From NCBI GenBank assembly GCA_029817715.1, contig JARUPY010000271.1, positions 2,294,001 to 2,358,000 on the forward strand: a stretch of 64,000 nt of DNA. The letters are read 5' to 3'. The translations under genes and the position numbers were made by a program. Positions within the stretch are counted from its first letter, which is position 1. The number at the start of each line of letters is the position of its first letter. Below, piece after piece: positions 9,526 to 21,100 of this stretch. The notes beneath the pieces are model-generated. The model was not told where the DNA came from, made no database searches, and saw nothing but the letters and a program-made list of their open reading frames with translations. The DNA is from Melastoma dodecandrum (Eukaryota; Streptophyta; Magnoliopsida; Myrtales; Melastomataceae).

Positions 9526-11016
9526 ATGTCTACTTCCCCAACTTCTCATCCCGGTCGCAACTGCCAGGGCTTCCACGGCCAACGACCCCGTGCTAGCGTC
9601 AGCGGTCGGATGATCCCGAACGACAACCCCTGCCTGCTTCGACATCTACTGCCTCTTGACCCTCCCGGCATTGCAATCCTGATGGTGCCTCTCCCTGCCC
9701 AAGGCCACCTCAACCAGCTCCTCCAGCTCTCCTTCCGTATCTCCTCCTCTTACCCTGACATCCCCATCCACTTCGCCTCCTCCGCCACCCACAACCACCA
9801 GGCCCGCCTCCGTTCCACCCTATCCGTGGCCACCACCAACATCATCTTCCACGACCTAGTGTCCCCTCCCTTCCCCTCCCCTCCCCCAAACCCTAACTCC
9901 TCCCACAAGTTCCCTTCGCATCTCCTCCCGGCCTTCCGCCACGCGAACGAACACCTCTGTGGGTCCATCTCGGACCTCATCTGCTACCTCTCCTCCTCCG
10001 TCAGACGTCTCGTCGTCATCAACGACTCTCTCATGGCTTCCTCCATCCAGCGAGCCTTTAGCCTTCCCAACGCGGAATCCTACACTTTTCACAGTGTCTC
10101 CGCCTTCACTATTCATTGGTTCCTGAATGGATCCTCCGTCGACGACAAGGAAGAGCTCCTCCGCTGCTTCCCTCCTGAGTTCCTTGAGTTCGCCCATTCA
10201 CACTACGAGTTCAAGAAACTCAGCTCCGGGAATATATTCAACACGTGTCGTGTCGTGGAGGGGGCTTACATGGACATGCTCGAGCTGCAGAGTCATCGAA
10301 AGCACTGGGCTTTAGGACCCTTCAACCCTGTGACGACCAACCGACCTTTCGGTCGATGCCAGTGCATCGAGTGGTTGGGAATGCAGGAACCGAATTCCGT
10401 TCTGTATGTGTCGTTCGGGACGACGACCGCTTTCAGCGATCAGCAGGTCAGGGAACTGGCCATCGGGCTGGAGAAGAGCACGCATAAGTTTATATGGGTA
10501 CTGAGGGAAGCAGATCGAGGGGACGTTTTCGGCAAGGGCGAGGTTAGAGAGATGGTGCTTCCGAAAGGCTACGAGGAGAGGATAGAGAGGCGAGGACTCG
10601 GGCTGGTGGTGAGAGAATGGGCGCCACAAATGGAAATACTAGGTCATAGATCAACAGGAGGGTTCATGAGCCACTGCGGGTGGAACTCGTGCATGGAAAG
10701 CATCAGCATGGGAGTTCCAGTCGCCGCATGGCCGATCCACTCGGACCAGCACAAGAACGCAGAGCTCTTGACGAATGTCCTCGGGGTAGGCATCCTGGTC
10801 CGAAAGAACAAGAAGGAGCGAGACAACGTGGTGGGAGCAGACACGGTCGAGGGGGCGGTGAGGGAGCTGATGGGATCGAAGGAGGGGGCGGAGGCACGGA
10901 AGAGGGCAGAGGATATAGGGATCAACATAAGGAAGTCGACGGAGGAAGTGGGCATCGGGGCATCATCCCCTCTCACCGAGATGGATTCATTCGTGGCACA
11001 TATCTTGAGGAATTAA
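9526..11016 (+). CDS. UGT93-type glycosyltransferase, zeatin O-glucosyltransferase-like
   Basis: This is an intronless frame of 496 codons and a paralogue of the gene at 98-1510. The catalytic His is residue 61 in PLPAQGHLNQ, Asp 167 lies in INDS, and the 44-residue PSPG box spans residues 365-408 (from WAPQM to HSDQ), ending in the Gln typical of UDP-glucose enzymes. The IFNTCR and ALGPFNP blocks are as in zeatin O-glucosyltransferases. The protein begins with about 45 extra residues before the usual start of the fold. A later start would need another Met, such as that in GRMIPND (residue 29). The head-to-head arrangement with the first copy suggests a local inverted duplication later pushed apart by the copia insertion. 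Acceptor specificity is inferred from family only. Confidence 0.93.
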   Translation: MSTSPTSHPGRNCQGFHGQRPRASVSGRMIPNDNPCLLRHLLPLDPPGIAILMVPLPAQGHLNQLLQLSFRISSSYPDIPIHFASSATHNHQARLRSTLSVATTNIIFHDLVSPPFPSPPPNPNSSHKFPSHLLPAFRHANEHLCGSISDLICYLSSSVRRLVVINDSLMASSIQRAFSLPNAESYTFHSVSAFTIHWFLNGSSVDDKEELLRCFPPEFLEFAHSHYEFKKLSSGNIFNTCRVVEGAYMDMLELQSHRKHWALGPFNPVTTNRPFGRCQCIEWLGMQEPNSVLYVSFGTTTAFSDQQVRELAIGLEKSTHKFIWVLREADRGDVFGKGEVREMVLPKGYEERIERRGLGLVVREWAPQMEILGHRSTGGFMSHCGWNSCMESISMGVPVAAWPIHSDQHKNAELLTNVLGVGILVRKNKKERDNVVGADTVEGAVRELMGSKEGAEARKRAEDIGINIRKSTEEVGIGASSPLTEMDSFVAHILRN

Positions 11017-11060
11017 TTGATCAAGCAACTTAATCGAGCAATTTGCATCCAATTACTCCA

Positions 11061-11083
11061 TAATAATAATAATAATAATAATA
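11061..11083. repeat. AAT trinucleotide microsatellite
   Basis: About seven TAA/AAT units lie just 3' of the UGT stop codon, in the probable 3' UTR. Confidence 0.9.
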
Positions 11084-12308
11084 GAACCCATTAATCATGA
11101 TAAATAAACATGTAATTTTCACTAATCAGGGAGTCGGTTCATCCATCGCTGTTGTGTAATTTACAATCTCACCCCATCCTTATCTAAGACGATGCAATTG
11201 CAACCCCATCATTCTTTTTAGCTGACACATGATCTCGTATATCTGCCGCGCGTGTGTATTCCGGAATGTTACCCTTCTTGACACGTGCCTAGAACCGATA
11301 GTTATCCAATGTAAGAGGGTTATATCTATTTGTATCGTGAAGATGGGAAGTTATTTTGGATTCGACCGACGTCAAGCAAAGAATGAGAAGGGAAAAGCCA
11401 TCACGAAACCTTCTTGTTGATGCATTAATTTATTCTCCTCATCGTGGAAGACAAAACAAGGAGGGATGTCATCACTTGGGGCGAGTGACTTGACTGTGTG
11501 GATCGACGCGTCTCCAACCCCCCCCCCCCATTTGGCAGACAAAATGGTCCCATTTTTGGTAAGTTTGTAACTTGATCTATTATTATTCTATCATTTTATT
11601 GTTAATTGTGACATTTGGGGGTGGGGTGGGGTGATTAGTCAAAAATGAGCGGCGTAGTATATGACTTGACATTTAGACTCACTGTCATCGTGCATTATGA
11701 CCCCGTACCCCGTCCTCATCCACAACTACTCTCTCTTTGTTTTCTTCTAATAGCCACAAACTGTGGGCGGTGGCGGGTTTCGCAATACCTTTGGATAGTA
11801 TTTTCAAAACTATATAATATTTTAAAATTAAATCTTATAAGTTCAAATTTAACTTTCTCAAAGAAGTTAAACTTGGACGTCAAAAGAATTCGTACTTTTT
11901 TTTTTTTAAGAAACGAGGTCGATTTCGAAGCATTCATGTGCGCAGCGTAGCGCTCACCATTCCCTAGCGATCACAAAAACCCACTTGCAAAATGAAAGCG
12001 GCGTCCGACTTCACTTCATTGCCTCTGCCCAAACTGCAAGTACAAAATAATCGAATCCGAGAAACAGTACAAAAGTCTACCTCTGAAAATCAATGAATCA
12101 ATACAATAAGTATCGTTCGTTTCGCTTTCATCAAGATAAGGAATCTGAGAAAGCATGTGAAGAAACAAGAAATCAACTCGTCCTCTTCTTTTTTATAAGA
12201 GGATCGTTTTCCTAGGCCCCCACGATTCCTGCCAAAGCAGTAGGGGGACAAAAGAACGGAAGAGTGACTGAACAGTTGACAATGGGAAGAACAAGTTGTG
12301 CCTCTTGC
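11084..12308. other. Intergenic region between convergent UGT and TFIIB genes
   Basis: There is no gene here. It holds the 3' ends of both flanking genes, a C run near 11519-11529 and a G-rich tract at 11617-11631 (GGGGGTGGGGTGGGG), which has only three clean G runs and so falls short of a canonical quadruplex unless the runs split. Confidence 0.55.
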
Positions 12309-15300
12309 TCATGGACTGCAGAGGTTCTTGAGATCCTCCTCCTTGGCGTACCAGCTCGGTATGATCTTTGAGATGTGTGGATAAATGTCTTTGAATGAGT
12401 TCCTGATAGTCCCTTCTGCGACTCCAGTCGCGAGCGATATATCTGCATGCCCAGGATAAAAGGTCATCAGGCATGTGTCACGTGGCAAAGTTTCGTCTTT
12501 GTGGGGACTGAATCATAGCACAAGTAAATGGTTCCCAAACCGCTGGTAACATATTCCTGAACTCGAAATAAGACGTGAAAGAAGAGAATGAGAAAGGAAA
12601 AACACCTCGAAGAGGCTTCTTGTCATCAGACAGCTGAGTTGTGATGTAAATAACTGCCGCTGCTATGGAAATGGGGCTCCTCCTGCATTTTATTAGTCAA
12701 ACGGAATTGATAAGAATAAGAAAAAAAATAAAATCTGAAGTCCCTTTAAAAAAAGAATACTTCTAACCCAGAAGAAATGAACAAATTTCTTAAAAGGCAT
12801 CCCCAGGGCCAGTACAGAGAATATCATGCTTATGCAATAGAAATGGAGCAACAAAGGTTCATGATCTAGACATATTGGTGCAAAAAAATTCCACGCGACT
12901 GTCTATACACTTGAATAATGGATTGTACTAATGGAAGTAAAAAAAACACAGTGAAATCCATCACATTTAATAAGTCCCCATCAGCCATGTTTGGAATAGA
13001 CTTTAAGCAAAATTCCATCAACCATATTAGGCGAGGTGGGAATCATGTGGCAGACAAATTGGCAAGGATGGCTACGATTCAGGGGGATGATTTTTCTACG
13101 TTTTGTTTTCCTTTCATCCACCTTTTGCATAAGGACAATCCATGTTTGGGATAGACTCAATGTTTGTATGTTGGACTTGACTTCTATGTAATGATTCCCC
13201 ATTACCAAAAATAAAAAAATTTAAGTCCCCAGACACATGTACACAGAGGAGTATGTTCTGAATCTCCTAAGTTTTGGTAGAGTCTGACATCTTCCATCAT
13301 ATAAAGCATTAACTATTCAGAGTTTCAACATTGAGAAGACAAAACAATGTCACTCCTAGCCAGATGCTCAAATAAGCCAATATAATGGAGAATCAATAGA
13401 AGCTAAAGAATTGGAATGTTATACTGATCGATGGCCCTAAAACATTGATTAAAGTAGAGTTCTGAAGGTTCAGAAAAGCGAGGCTGGATATGACTCTGGA
13501 GGATGATTTTGCTACATTTTGTTTCCCTCCTAATTTAGGAATCGACCTCCATGTTCGGAATAGACTCAGATGCTTGAATTTGGACTTAACTATTAGCTAA
13601 TGAGTCCCCAATATCAAGAAAAAGGAAAGAAAAGAAAGGCAAGGCTGAAAAAAACCACTGTAGAAATAAATGTGACAGAGTACCGACAAATGCTCTCTTA
13701 GCAACTGCTTTTTGAGAGGAACCCAAACCCAGAGGCAATATTCATGGCCATCCAGGATACTTCCACTACTAACTTAAGCCATGGAAAGATTGTTTTTACC
13801 TTATATCAAATTCCTCTGACTTCTTCACAGCTTCTTGAGCAGCTTTTACAGCTTGATGATTCATACCAACATTTGAACAGAAGCGCCTCTAAAGTATTAA
13901 CAGATAAAATTTCATGAATGAGCTAGAAATAGGCAATTTGCAGAACTTTCAAAGATAATAGAGTGATAGAGTAGTGTGTTTCACCATAAAATCTGCAGCA
14001 TGTATGGTTCCTATTTCCACCGACTGACCATTCTCTAACCCCAGCTGCTTCACTATGTACTCCTTTGCTCTACCTATTTCCTTCTTTGTGGCGCCATTTG
14101 CAATAGAACATATTTCTGATAAAAAAGTATAACTTTAGGGATGGGCCAACAAAGATAATAAGAAGATAACAACAGCATAAAGCCATACCCTTCACAGTGC
14201 GAGGCTTATCCTCTTGTCGACACGCAATATACAAGCAAGCAGCCAATAAAGCGTCTTGATTTCTACCTCTGCTAGACTTTTGATCTTCTACTCTCTTAAA
14301 GATCTCATTGGCTCTATCCTACAATTTAACAGACATCATACGACTTCAACATCACATTACGGCATTATCAACAGCCATTGTTCTTATATTCAGAACATAA
14401 TAGAAAGCAAAGCAAAATGTTAGCAAACTTCCGAGCTAAACATTTTCATCAATGACTCAGAGATTCATTAAAAAATTAATGGAAAGATGCAGATATTGAG
14501 AGAGAGCCAGATGTTGGAGAGAATTAGAACAAATTCAAGGGAATTCCATGCTCATTTTGCATAAATAACGATCCTTTGAATTGCATAACGATATCTACTG
14601 CACAGATATACAAAATACACAGTGGATGGATCTATCTTGGGAAAAGTAAAAATGTTCCCCTAGCCCTAGGAAACACATTATAGTTAATGCAGTAAACTTA
14701 ACCGAATGGCAATCTGGATGATACACCAAATTGTTCAAGCACAGAATCCCATCCTCTCCCACCAACAGTTATTCATATGGATATCCAGCATTGTACATAA
14801 AATAAATGGTAGTGCCAACAGATTTTTCTCAGAAAACAATACAACAATTTTCAAGCATTTGATTTTGCTTCATATGATTAATTTAGCAGGCTAGAAGCAA
14901 ATGAAACAACTGTTAAAAATGTTGATCAAAGATCTATTCTTTTCAAATGGAACAACTAACTCTAAATTAGTCAACGAAAAATATTAAACATGTAGCATGG
15001 CATACCTTGATAGTTGCCACTAGCCCCAACCTGTAGAAGAGAAATGCCAAGTAAGTAACATTTACAACTGAATCGAGATATCACCTTGCAGATTATGTGT
15101 AGCTAATCAATTGACAGTAATCCCCATGTAGCTCATTCTCCGAATAAAACATGCCAATCGGAACTAAAGTGGGCAATGATTAAATCTGGAACTGAATATT
15201 CCCATAAAAATTGCCACCATTTTGGAACTACTGCTTCTGTAACTCAATGGGAGGCTGTGGGTCAGAAAGGATAAGTGTATCGAGTATCTAAGAGTAGTTG

Positions 15301-16121
15301 GAGACATCAAAACATAAACCACATTAACGATGATACATTTTACAAATTAGAACCTGAACCACATATCGCAGTGAGTTTTTTCAGCCAACACTGTAACCTC
15401 AAACGCAAACCTCTACAACTAAACACACAACCCATAAATTATGATTCCAAAAGTCTGTTGGGTTAACATACTCCCTTATAGAAATTTATGTTCAATAACA
15501 ACACCAATGTAAACAAATCAAAGGTCCCAAAGCAATAGTTCTATATCCCATGAATGACTGGATTGCCAGGATTTGCATCGGTTTAATTGTAACAGATTTC
15601 AATCGCCAAAAAACAGCTCGAACAACAACCGCAGTCATTACATCCAACAGTTTTCCAAAGTTGCACACCGAGTCTGCGACAAAACAACACATCCAAGACC
15701 AAGCCCAAACCAATATCGACTGCGACCTGGCAATCAAGCCAAAGAAAACCAGATAACTCATCACTCACCGATCGGACATGGTAGAAATAATCTTGAACGC
15801 GGCGATCAAGCCACGATCGGGGTCAGAACCTCGTCCCTGCCATCGGCTGAGGGAAGACGTGAGGAACTCGCCAGTGGTGCCGTTGGGCTTGGTGATGACG
15901 GTGGAGAGTCCGCCGTCAGTAAGGAGAGGATTGGAAGGGCCGCCGACACGGACGGGATCGTTGTCGCCAGACTCGTTGGCGAAGGTACGCCACTCGGAGG
16001 TCTCGTCGATGGAGTGGGACTCGAGGACGAGTCCGCACTCGGAGCAGACGGTGTCCCCGGCGGAGTGGTCGAAGACGACCTCGGTGGGCCGCTTACAGTC
16101 GCCGCACCATGCGTCCGACAT
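12309..16121 (-). CDS. TFIIB: Transcription initiation factor TFIIB (seven exons)
   Basis: TFIIB bridges TBP/TFIID and RNA polymerase II and sets the transcription start site in the nucleus. Exons in coding order are 15769-16121, 15006-15030, 14189-14318, 13985-14115, 13800-13888, 12606-12682 and 12309-12442. They join in frame to 939 nt, or 312 residues plus stop, the usual plant TFIIB length. The N-terminal zinc ribbon has Cys 6, 9, 26 and 29 (WCGDC and VCSEC). Next comes the B-finger/linker block with SEWRTFANE, then two cyclin-like repeats (first from about residue 110, second from about 205 with [14 protein letters not shown]). The C-terminus is [11 protein letters not shown]. Exon 2 is a 25-nt micro-exon encoding LGLVATIK. 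All introns are GT-AG. I see no damage, so the gene looks functional. The largest introns carry mobile-element debris. Confidence 0.96.
13020..13222 (+). mobile_element. 5'-truncated LINE 3' end in TFIIB intron 5
   Basis: On the plus strand, antisense to TFIIB, a frame reads [17 protein letters not shown]. This matches the C-terminal RNase H motif of plant L1-type LINEs (the GxNxxADxLAK pattern). A short tail follows, ending in CCATTACCAAAAATAAAAAAA, which looks like the 3' UTR and poly(A). Everything 5' of the RNase H tip is missing, as expected for incomplete reverse transcription. Confidence 0.7.
13490..13640 (+). mobile_element. Second LINE 3'-end relic in TFIIB intron 5
   Basis: This relic resembles 13080-13220. 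GGATGATTTTGCTACATTTTG matches the earlier GGATGATTTTTCTACGTTTTG. TGTTCGGAATAGACTCA and a final CCCCAATATCAAGAAAAAGG follow. It is the same family tail, more decayed. Confidence 0.55.
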
Positions 16122-16238
16122 CGCCGGCGGTCGGATCGCGGGGGGCGGACCGTTACAGCCTCTGGGGGGTTGCGTTTTCTTATATTAGAAAAATCCTTTT
16201 ATTTCTTCTGCGTTTAAAAAGGTATTTTTGCGACTCCG

Positions 16239-16245
16239 TTTTATA
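16239..16245 (-). promoter_or_regulatory. Putative TATA box of TFIIB
   Basis: The minus strand reads TATAAAA 118 bp upstream of the TFIIB ATG. A second TATAAAAT lies further upstream near 16293-16300, so start-site choice is uncertain. Confidence 0.45.
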
Positions 16246-16499
16246 TTGTTAAGAGAGAGGGAGAGAGTTGGTAGAAAGAAGGTGGGGTGGGTATTTTATA
16301 GGAGGAAGAGAGAGGGGATGAGCCGGAAGGCATATTGACAGCATTAATGGGCCTGATCAGAAAGCCCCATAGAAGGAAATGGGCTACATTAGAGAGGACC
16401 AACCCCAAGTCCACCCAGAACTGCTCCACTCCTGAACCGTCTGAGAGGATACGAAACGAATAAAAACAATTTTGCTATGAGTTAGGAAAAGAAACTTCG

Positions 16500-17343
16500 T
16501 ACTTAGTCGTTACTAACGCCCTGGCAGTCTTCTTCTCAACCGGTATTCCCACTACTTGGCGTGGTGGATCACCAAAGTATGACTTGGTTTGATAGACTTT
16601 TTCGGGGAAACAACAGGATACATCGCTTCCCGAAGCCATCGTTCGGTTGAGGGTATGTGACGAGCTTACTGTTGATCCTTCGTTGATGCAAGGAGGGAAG
16701 AAGGGTATCAAGGATTTCCGGGATATGCTTGATGCGCCTATTGGCCCCGAATCGAAAGCTTGATGCGGAGCGAGAGATGCACCTGGCAGAGAAAATTGGT
16801 TTTGCGGTCAATGTTCTGTGACCGGATAAGACGACTGAGTTGGCGAAGATATGCTGCGCACTGAATTCGAAGTGACGTGATGATCAGCGTGCACGGGGCC
16901 GCGATGACACACTCATGAGGCCCGGATCGGTGTTCATACAGGTAGTTCCTCTAGGCACGGACTGGGCAGCAGGGACATACTACATGGAGCTAGTGAATAA
17001 GTCCTGGTTGAAGTACATGGGGTACGCGATACACCCAAAGGAGAGCTCCCTGTATAAGGAACACGAGAGGAACAACCCGGTCCTCGCAGATCCCAATGGA
17101 GTGATGAATAAATGGTGGGAGTGCAAAAGGAACGTGGTACTAGATCTGAGAAGGACTCAGGAAGAGGCTGGTTTGAGCATATCAGCCGTTCCAATTCCAC
17201 CAGAACCAGATGGCGTTGTTCCACTCCCGGCATGTCAACAGCATGGCAAGCTATACAGGGCTTCATGTAAAATCCATGTAACCCTTTTCCCTTGTTCTGC
17301 ATTGGATTCAATCATACCCGGGGGTTTTAACTTTGTAGAGTAG
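16500..17343 (+). pseudogene. GT61 (DUF563) glycosyltransferase pseudogene
   Basis: GT61 proteins are Golgi type II glycosyltransferases, some acting on xylan or N-glycans. In order, broken pieces match the C-terminal half of the family: a VVTN-like segment near 16510, SKYDLV near 16576, LPEAIVRLRVCDELTVDPSL near 16629, then after frame changes EKIGFAVNVL, PDKTTELAKI and a VHGAAMTHS-like piece, and finally a longer open stretch from 16915 beginning MRPGSVFIQVVPLGTDWAAG. Stops and frameshifts separate the pieces, and the N-terminal half is absent. The surviving open stretch (142 codons) is not a plausible enzyme alone. Confidence 0.8.
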
Positions 17344-17688
17344 GGCTGTTTTGTTTTACATAAACCAGTGACAGATATTCATCATCTTCTTCTTCTGTAC
17401 AGAGTGAGTTGGACAATTCGGAAAAGTAAACACGCTGCATCATCGCATCGCCCCTTATTACTAATTTTACCGTAGGCCCGAATTTAAGTCCATCCGGGAG
17501 GAAAGCACATGAGCTATTTCAATCCAACAGACAGATGTAAAAACCCAAAGTTTCCTTTACTGACTTTTCTTTTTGTGGCACTTGAAACACATCCTTTCTT
17601 GATCCCAAATCGTGTATCCAAGCAAATTTAGGGGAGATGAAAATTTTAAAAGAAAAAGAGGAAATGATCCAAATTTTTGAGAAAAAGA
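17344..17688. other. Short non-coding gap
   Basis: I see no gene between the GT61 relic and the retrotransposon insertion site. It may hold the former 3' flank of the pseudogene. Confidence 0.5.
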
Positions 17689-17693
17689 ATAGG
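17689..17693. repeat. Target-site duplication, left copy (ATAGG)
   Basis: ATAGG directly precedes the left LTR, and the same five bases follow the right LTR. Confidence 0.93.
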
Positions 17694-17863
17694 TGTAATA
17701 CCTCAAATTAACATAAGCCCAATGTTCATTCTCCAAAATGGCCGAAGACCAAATCCATACAACTTTAAAAGCTATTTTACAGAAATAAAAAAAAAAACAA
17801 AACAAAAACAAAACAAAAACAGCAGCCACAAGAATCTTCGTCATCCCCACTTCAGGCAGTCAT

Positions 17864-18145
17864 TTAGTCGTCACTCTTGGTCGAGTGGTAGCTCAGCAAC
17901 TCGGCGATCTTGTTCTTAGAGTCTCCATGGATTCCAAACTTGAGGTTCTTGGAGAATGCCTCGTGGAACCTGTTGTAATCCTCCTTGTTCTCGGCAATTC
18001 CGAAGAAGAGCTCGATGCACTTCTGGATGACCTTTAGGATCCTATTCTACTGGAGCATTTCAAGGGAGATGTTCGGAAGAAGTTCCCCTGAATCCATGAC
18101 AAAGCCCAGAGATCAAAAGGAACCCTCCCCTGCCCAAAAATATAG
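17864..18145 (-). pseudogene. HSP90 gene fragment captured in the 5' LTR
   Basis: On the minus strand, antisense to the element, this reads as cytosolic HSP90 middle-domain sequence: a PFDLW block, NISLEMLQ, an in-frame TAG, then [39 protein letters not shown] and [14 protein letters not shown], ending at a TAA at 17864-17866. Relative to HSP90, short internal segments are missing (after PFDLFD and inside KVIRKNLVKKC). There is no ATP-binding domain and no plausible function as protein. HSP90 identity is clear; cytosolic type is inferred. Confidence 0.85.
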
Positions 18146-21100
18146 CAGCAGCACTGCAACAAAACCCGTGAAAATATAACAACAAGATGGCGATACCGAC
18201 TCATTGACAACTCGGGGACAGCCCTTCACAACCACAGCAGCCCAAGCCAAAGAAAGAGGCTAGACAAAACCAATGGCGAACTCAAAGACAACCCAAAACA
18301 AACAAAAGAAAAAGGGCTGGGCAAACCCAAGCCCTCCAATTCCAGCTAACCCAAGCCAAAACGGAGCCCAAGGCAGCTCTCAACCCAACAAACACAGCCA
18401 CCTTCCAAAAAAAAAAAATCCCAACCGATTCACATGTTCTCCATTCCCACAAAGACCCTTACCGAAGATCATTATGAGAAAATCTTAACTACCAAGGGGG
18501 ACTCGGGAAAATCAACGATCCTCCATTTATCAAAAGGAGGAGAATAGACTCGAAAAAAATGGGGAGGCAGTTACAAAAAACGGACAGAGGGAGACAGAAA
18601 GAGAAACACACAAAGATTTATTACTGGTTTTTACACAGTTTGCGGGTGATCCAGCAAAGGAATTTCCAAGTCGTCTTAAAAAATACATCAAACAGTGATT
18701 TCATTCCCAATCAAGGTCTGCAAGGAAAGACCGACCGAACAAACAATAAAAGTGCCCAGGTCACACGCAACCGGCTGCAACAAATGGACAACCAAGTTTC
18801 AACTTTGAAATAAGACAACGAGACTAGTCTGAAGCATAAGGATGGGTTGGGCGATGGCGATCTCTCCATTCCGTTGTAATCGTCGGCATATAGCGTTGAT
18901 TCTGTTCCCACTCTGGCCACGAGAACATCGCTTAGCTCGAGTAGCCATATATTTGGAGCTTGTCAACGTTTTACCTTAAAAAGGGGGACCGTGTCTTCTT
19001 CTTCACCAAACTCGTCAAAATCGGCGCCATGACAGGATCTACACCACGATGACTTGAAGTTTTACATAAAAAACAACAGAAAATTCGGCGAGAACAATTT
19101 TAATCCCTCGGGGAGGTCAACTCGACCATGACTGGTAAAGGGATGATCACAGGAGTTTAGCTTTTTGGGGATAAAAGGCAAGCGGAGTTCAACATGAGAA
19201 GAGGAGTGTGACGCCAACTTGGAAAATGTGTGCTGGGTGAAAATTGATGAAAAAGTTTGCCCACGACCACAAATGAGAAGGGCGCACCTCCTCCCATTTT
19301 TACTGCACTAAGACAAAAAGGCACAGACTTGAAAAAAAGAAAGTCATTTCTTCATGCACACGTGATGGCAGGGTGTTAGGCTTCTAATGACAGGGCTAAG
19401 TCCTTCCACAATCCCTTGTTAAGGCAGGCGGGAAAACAATCCAAATGAATGGGATTTGACATCTATAAGGAAATCCAACTCAAGGGTGCTTCGTCGCGGC
19501 CGCTTGTATGTCTCGAAATTTCCAGCTAAGGATGCAATCAGATATCGTCAGGGTGGGGGTCGTCCCACTACATGTCCCCGTTAACACCATCAAGGTCAAG
19601 CCAACAGCCGCTAATCCACGAAGACCCGATCATGATGAGGAATCTCAACAGACTCTCCCACGATTCTAGGAGATTTCCGGAAAGGGAAGTTTCTCCTGGG
19701 AGACGGAGAGACAAAAATAAAAAATGGATATAAACAGCAGGGGTAATGAAAGACGGGGGACAGAGACTCGCTTACCTGAGGAGACAGAAGGACACCACCT
19801 ACATACAGAGAGAACTCACCTTCAGAGAATGGAACGACTGGACCAGGGAAACGCAAGTCCCTGATCCTCTCTACTGCGTCTTCGCCATCCACCAGCCAAG
19901 GTCTCCGAAGCAATCGACAAAATCTGAAGACTCTCCCAAGATAGGTCGAGATGCGACCAAACAGCGACAACCGCGTCCTCCTCGGCGTTCCCCAACGTCC
20001 AGCAGCGGTGAAACTCAGGACCTGCAGTGGCCACCACGCCTTCCACGATGACATGCCTGAATCAGTCTTCCCAGACCACCCCAGACCCGGCGGCAACGGA
20101 TCTATGTCTTCCCTTTACCTCAGACCCGGCGGCAGCGAAGAAACCACCTCTCTTGGGCGGTACCAAGTTAAGCAGTGGCGTTCCCAAGTCTTCTTGGTCT
20201 CACAGTCCCTGAACGTTTTCAAGACCGGCAGCAACGACAATCCGTCCTCCCGGTGTTCTCTAGAACTGACGGCAAACCCGTCTCCTGTAGATGCCCGCAG
20301 ATCCAGCAACCGGCAGCGAGACCATCCCGCCACCGTGACGCTCCTCCCCCAAAGCGGCCTCCCATCTCAACCACCTTCCCCTAGGGCCTCCCTCAGGTCC
20401 AGCAACGACCGTCCAGCCCCCCCCCCCCCCCCCCGACGTCTCCGGATTTAACAGCGGCGAACTCCCCATCTCCGACTTCCCCGATGCCCATGGAACTCGG
20501 TGACAGCGACGGATCCGCTCCCCCCATCCGGTGTCCTAGACCTAGCAGCGGTTCTCCTCTATCCGGCGTCCTCCTTCGGCGTCCACCCCTTCCCGGCGTT
20601 CCCGGACTTCATGGTGGCAGACCCACCTCTTCCCGGCGCTCCAGCCCCAAGGCGGCTCCTCGTCCCAGCTTCCCGGCACCCCCAGACCCGCGGCTTCCCG
20701 ACGGCGGCAGCTTCCCGACGACGGCGCCGTCAGATCCGGTCAGCCCCGACCGTCCCCACCTTGGATTTGAAGTCCCGACGCCCTCCACAATGGCCATTCC
20801 CCTTTTCGGCGTCTCTCACGTGAACCCCTCCAGCGCCCTCGAAACTTGTGACAACGAACCAAGGCCTCCCGAGTGTCCTAAGGTCGGCTTTTACCCAGCT
20901 TCGTCTTGAACAGGTTCGGTCGCGGCGGTCCCAGGAGTTTCTTTCTTCGGCGCAGCTTCGGGAGGGGACAGGAAGGAGAACTCGAGATGGCCAGGTGAAA
21001 CGATTTTAACGTTTTAATGTTATTTCGTTGATTTGAATGTCTTCTGGTGTGTTTGTTTTTGTGTTTTATAAATATATATATATTGTTTTATAAATATATA

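Noticed and set aside
11617..11631. A G-quadruplex near the UGT/TFIIB 3' ends
   Set aside because: Only three clean G runs separated by single T. It would need one run to split, so I note it but do not claim it.
19951..20909. Open frames of 140-166 codons in the GC-rich part of the LTR, present in both LTRs, as possible genes
   Set aside because: They are shared only because the LTRs are copies. The high GC makes stops rare on both strands, composition is Pro/Ser/Arg-rich and no family is recognisable.
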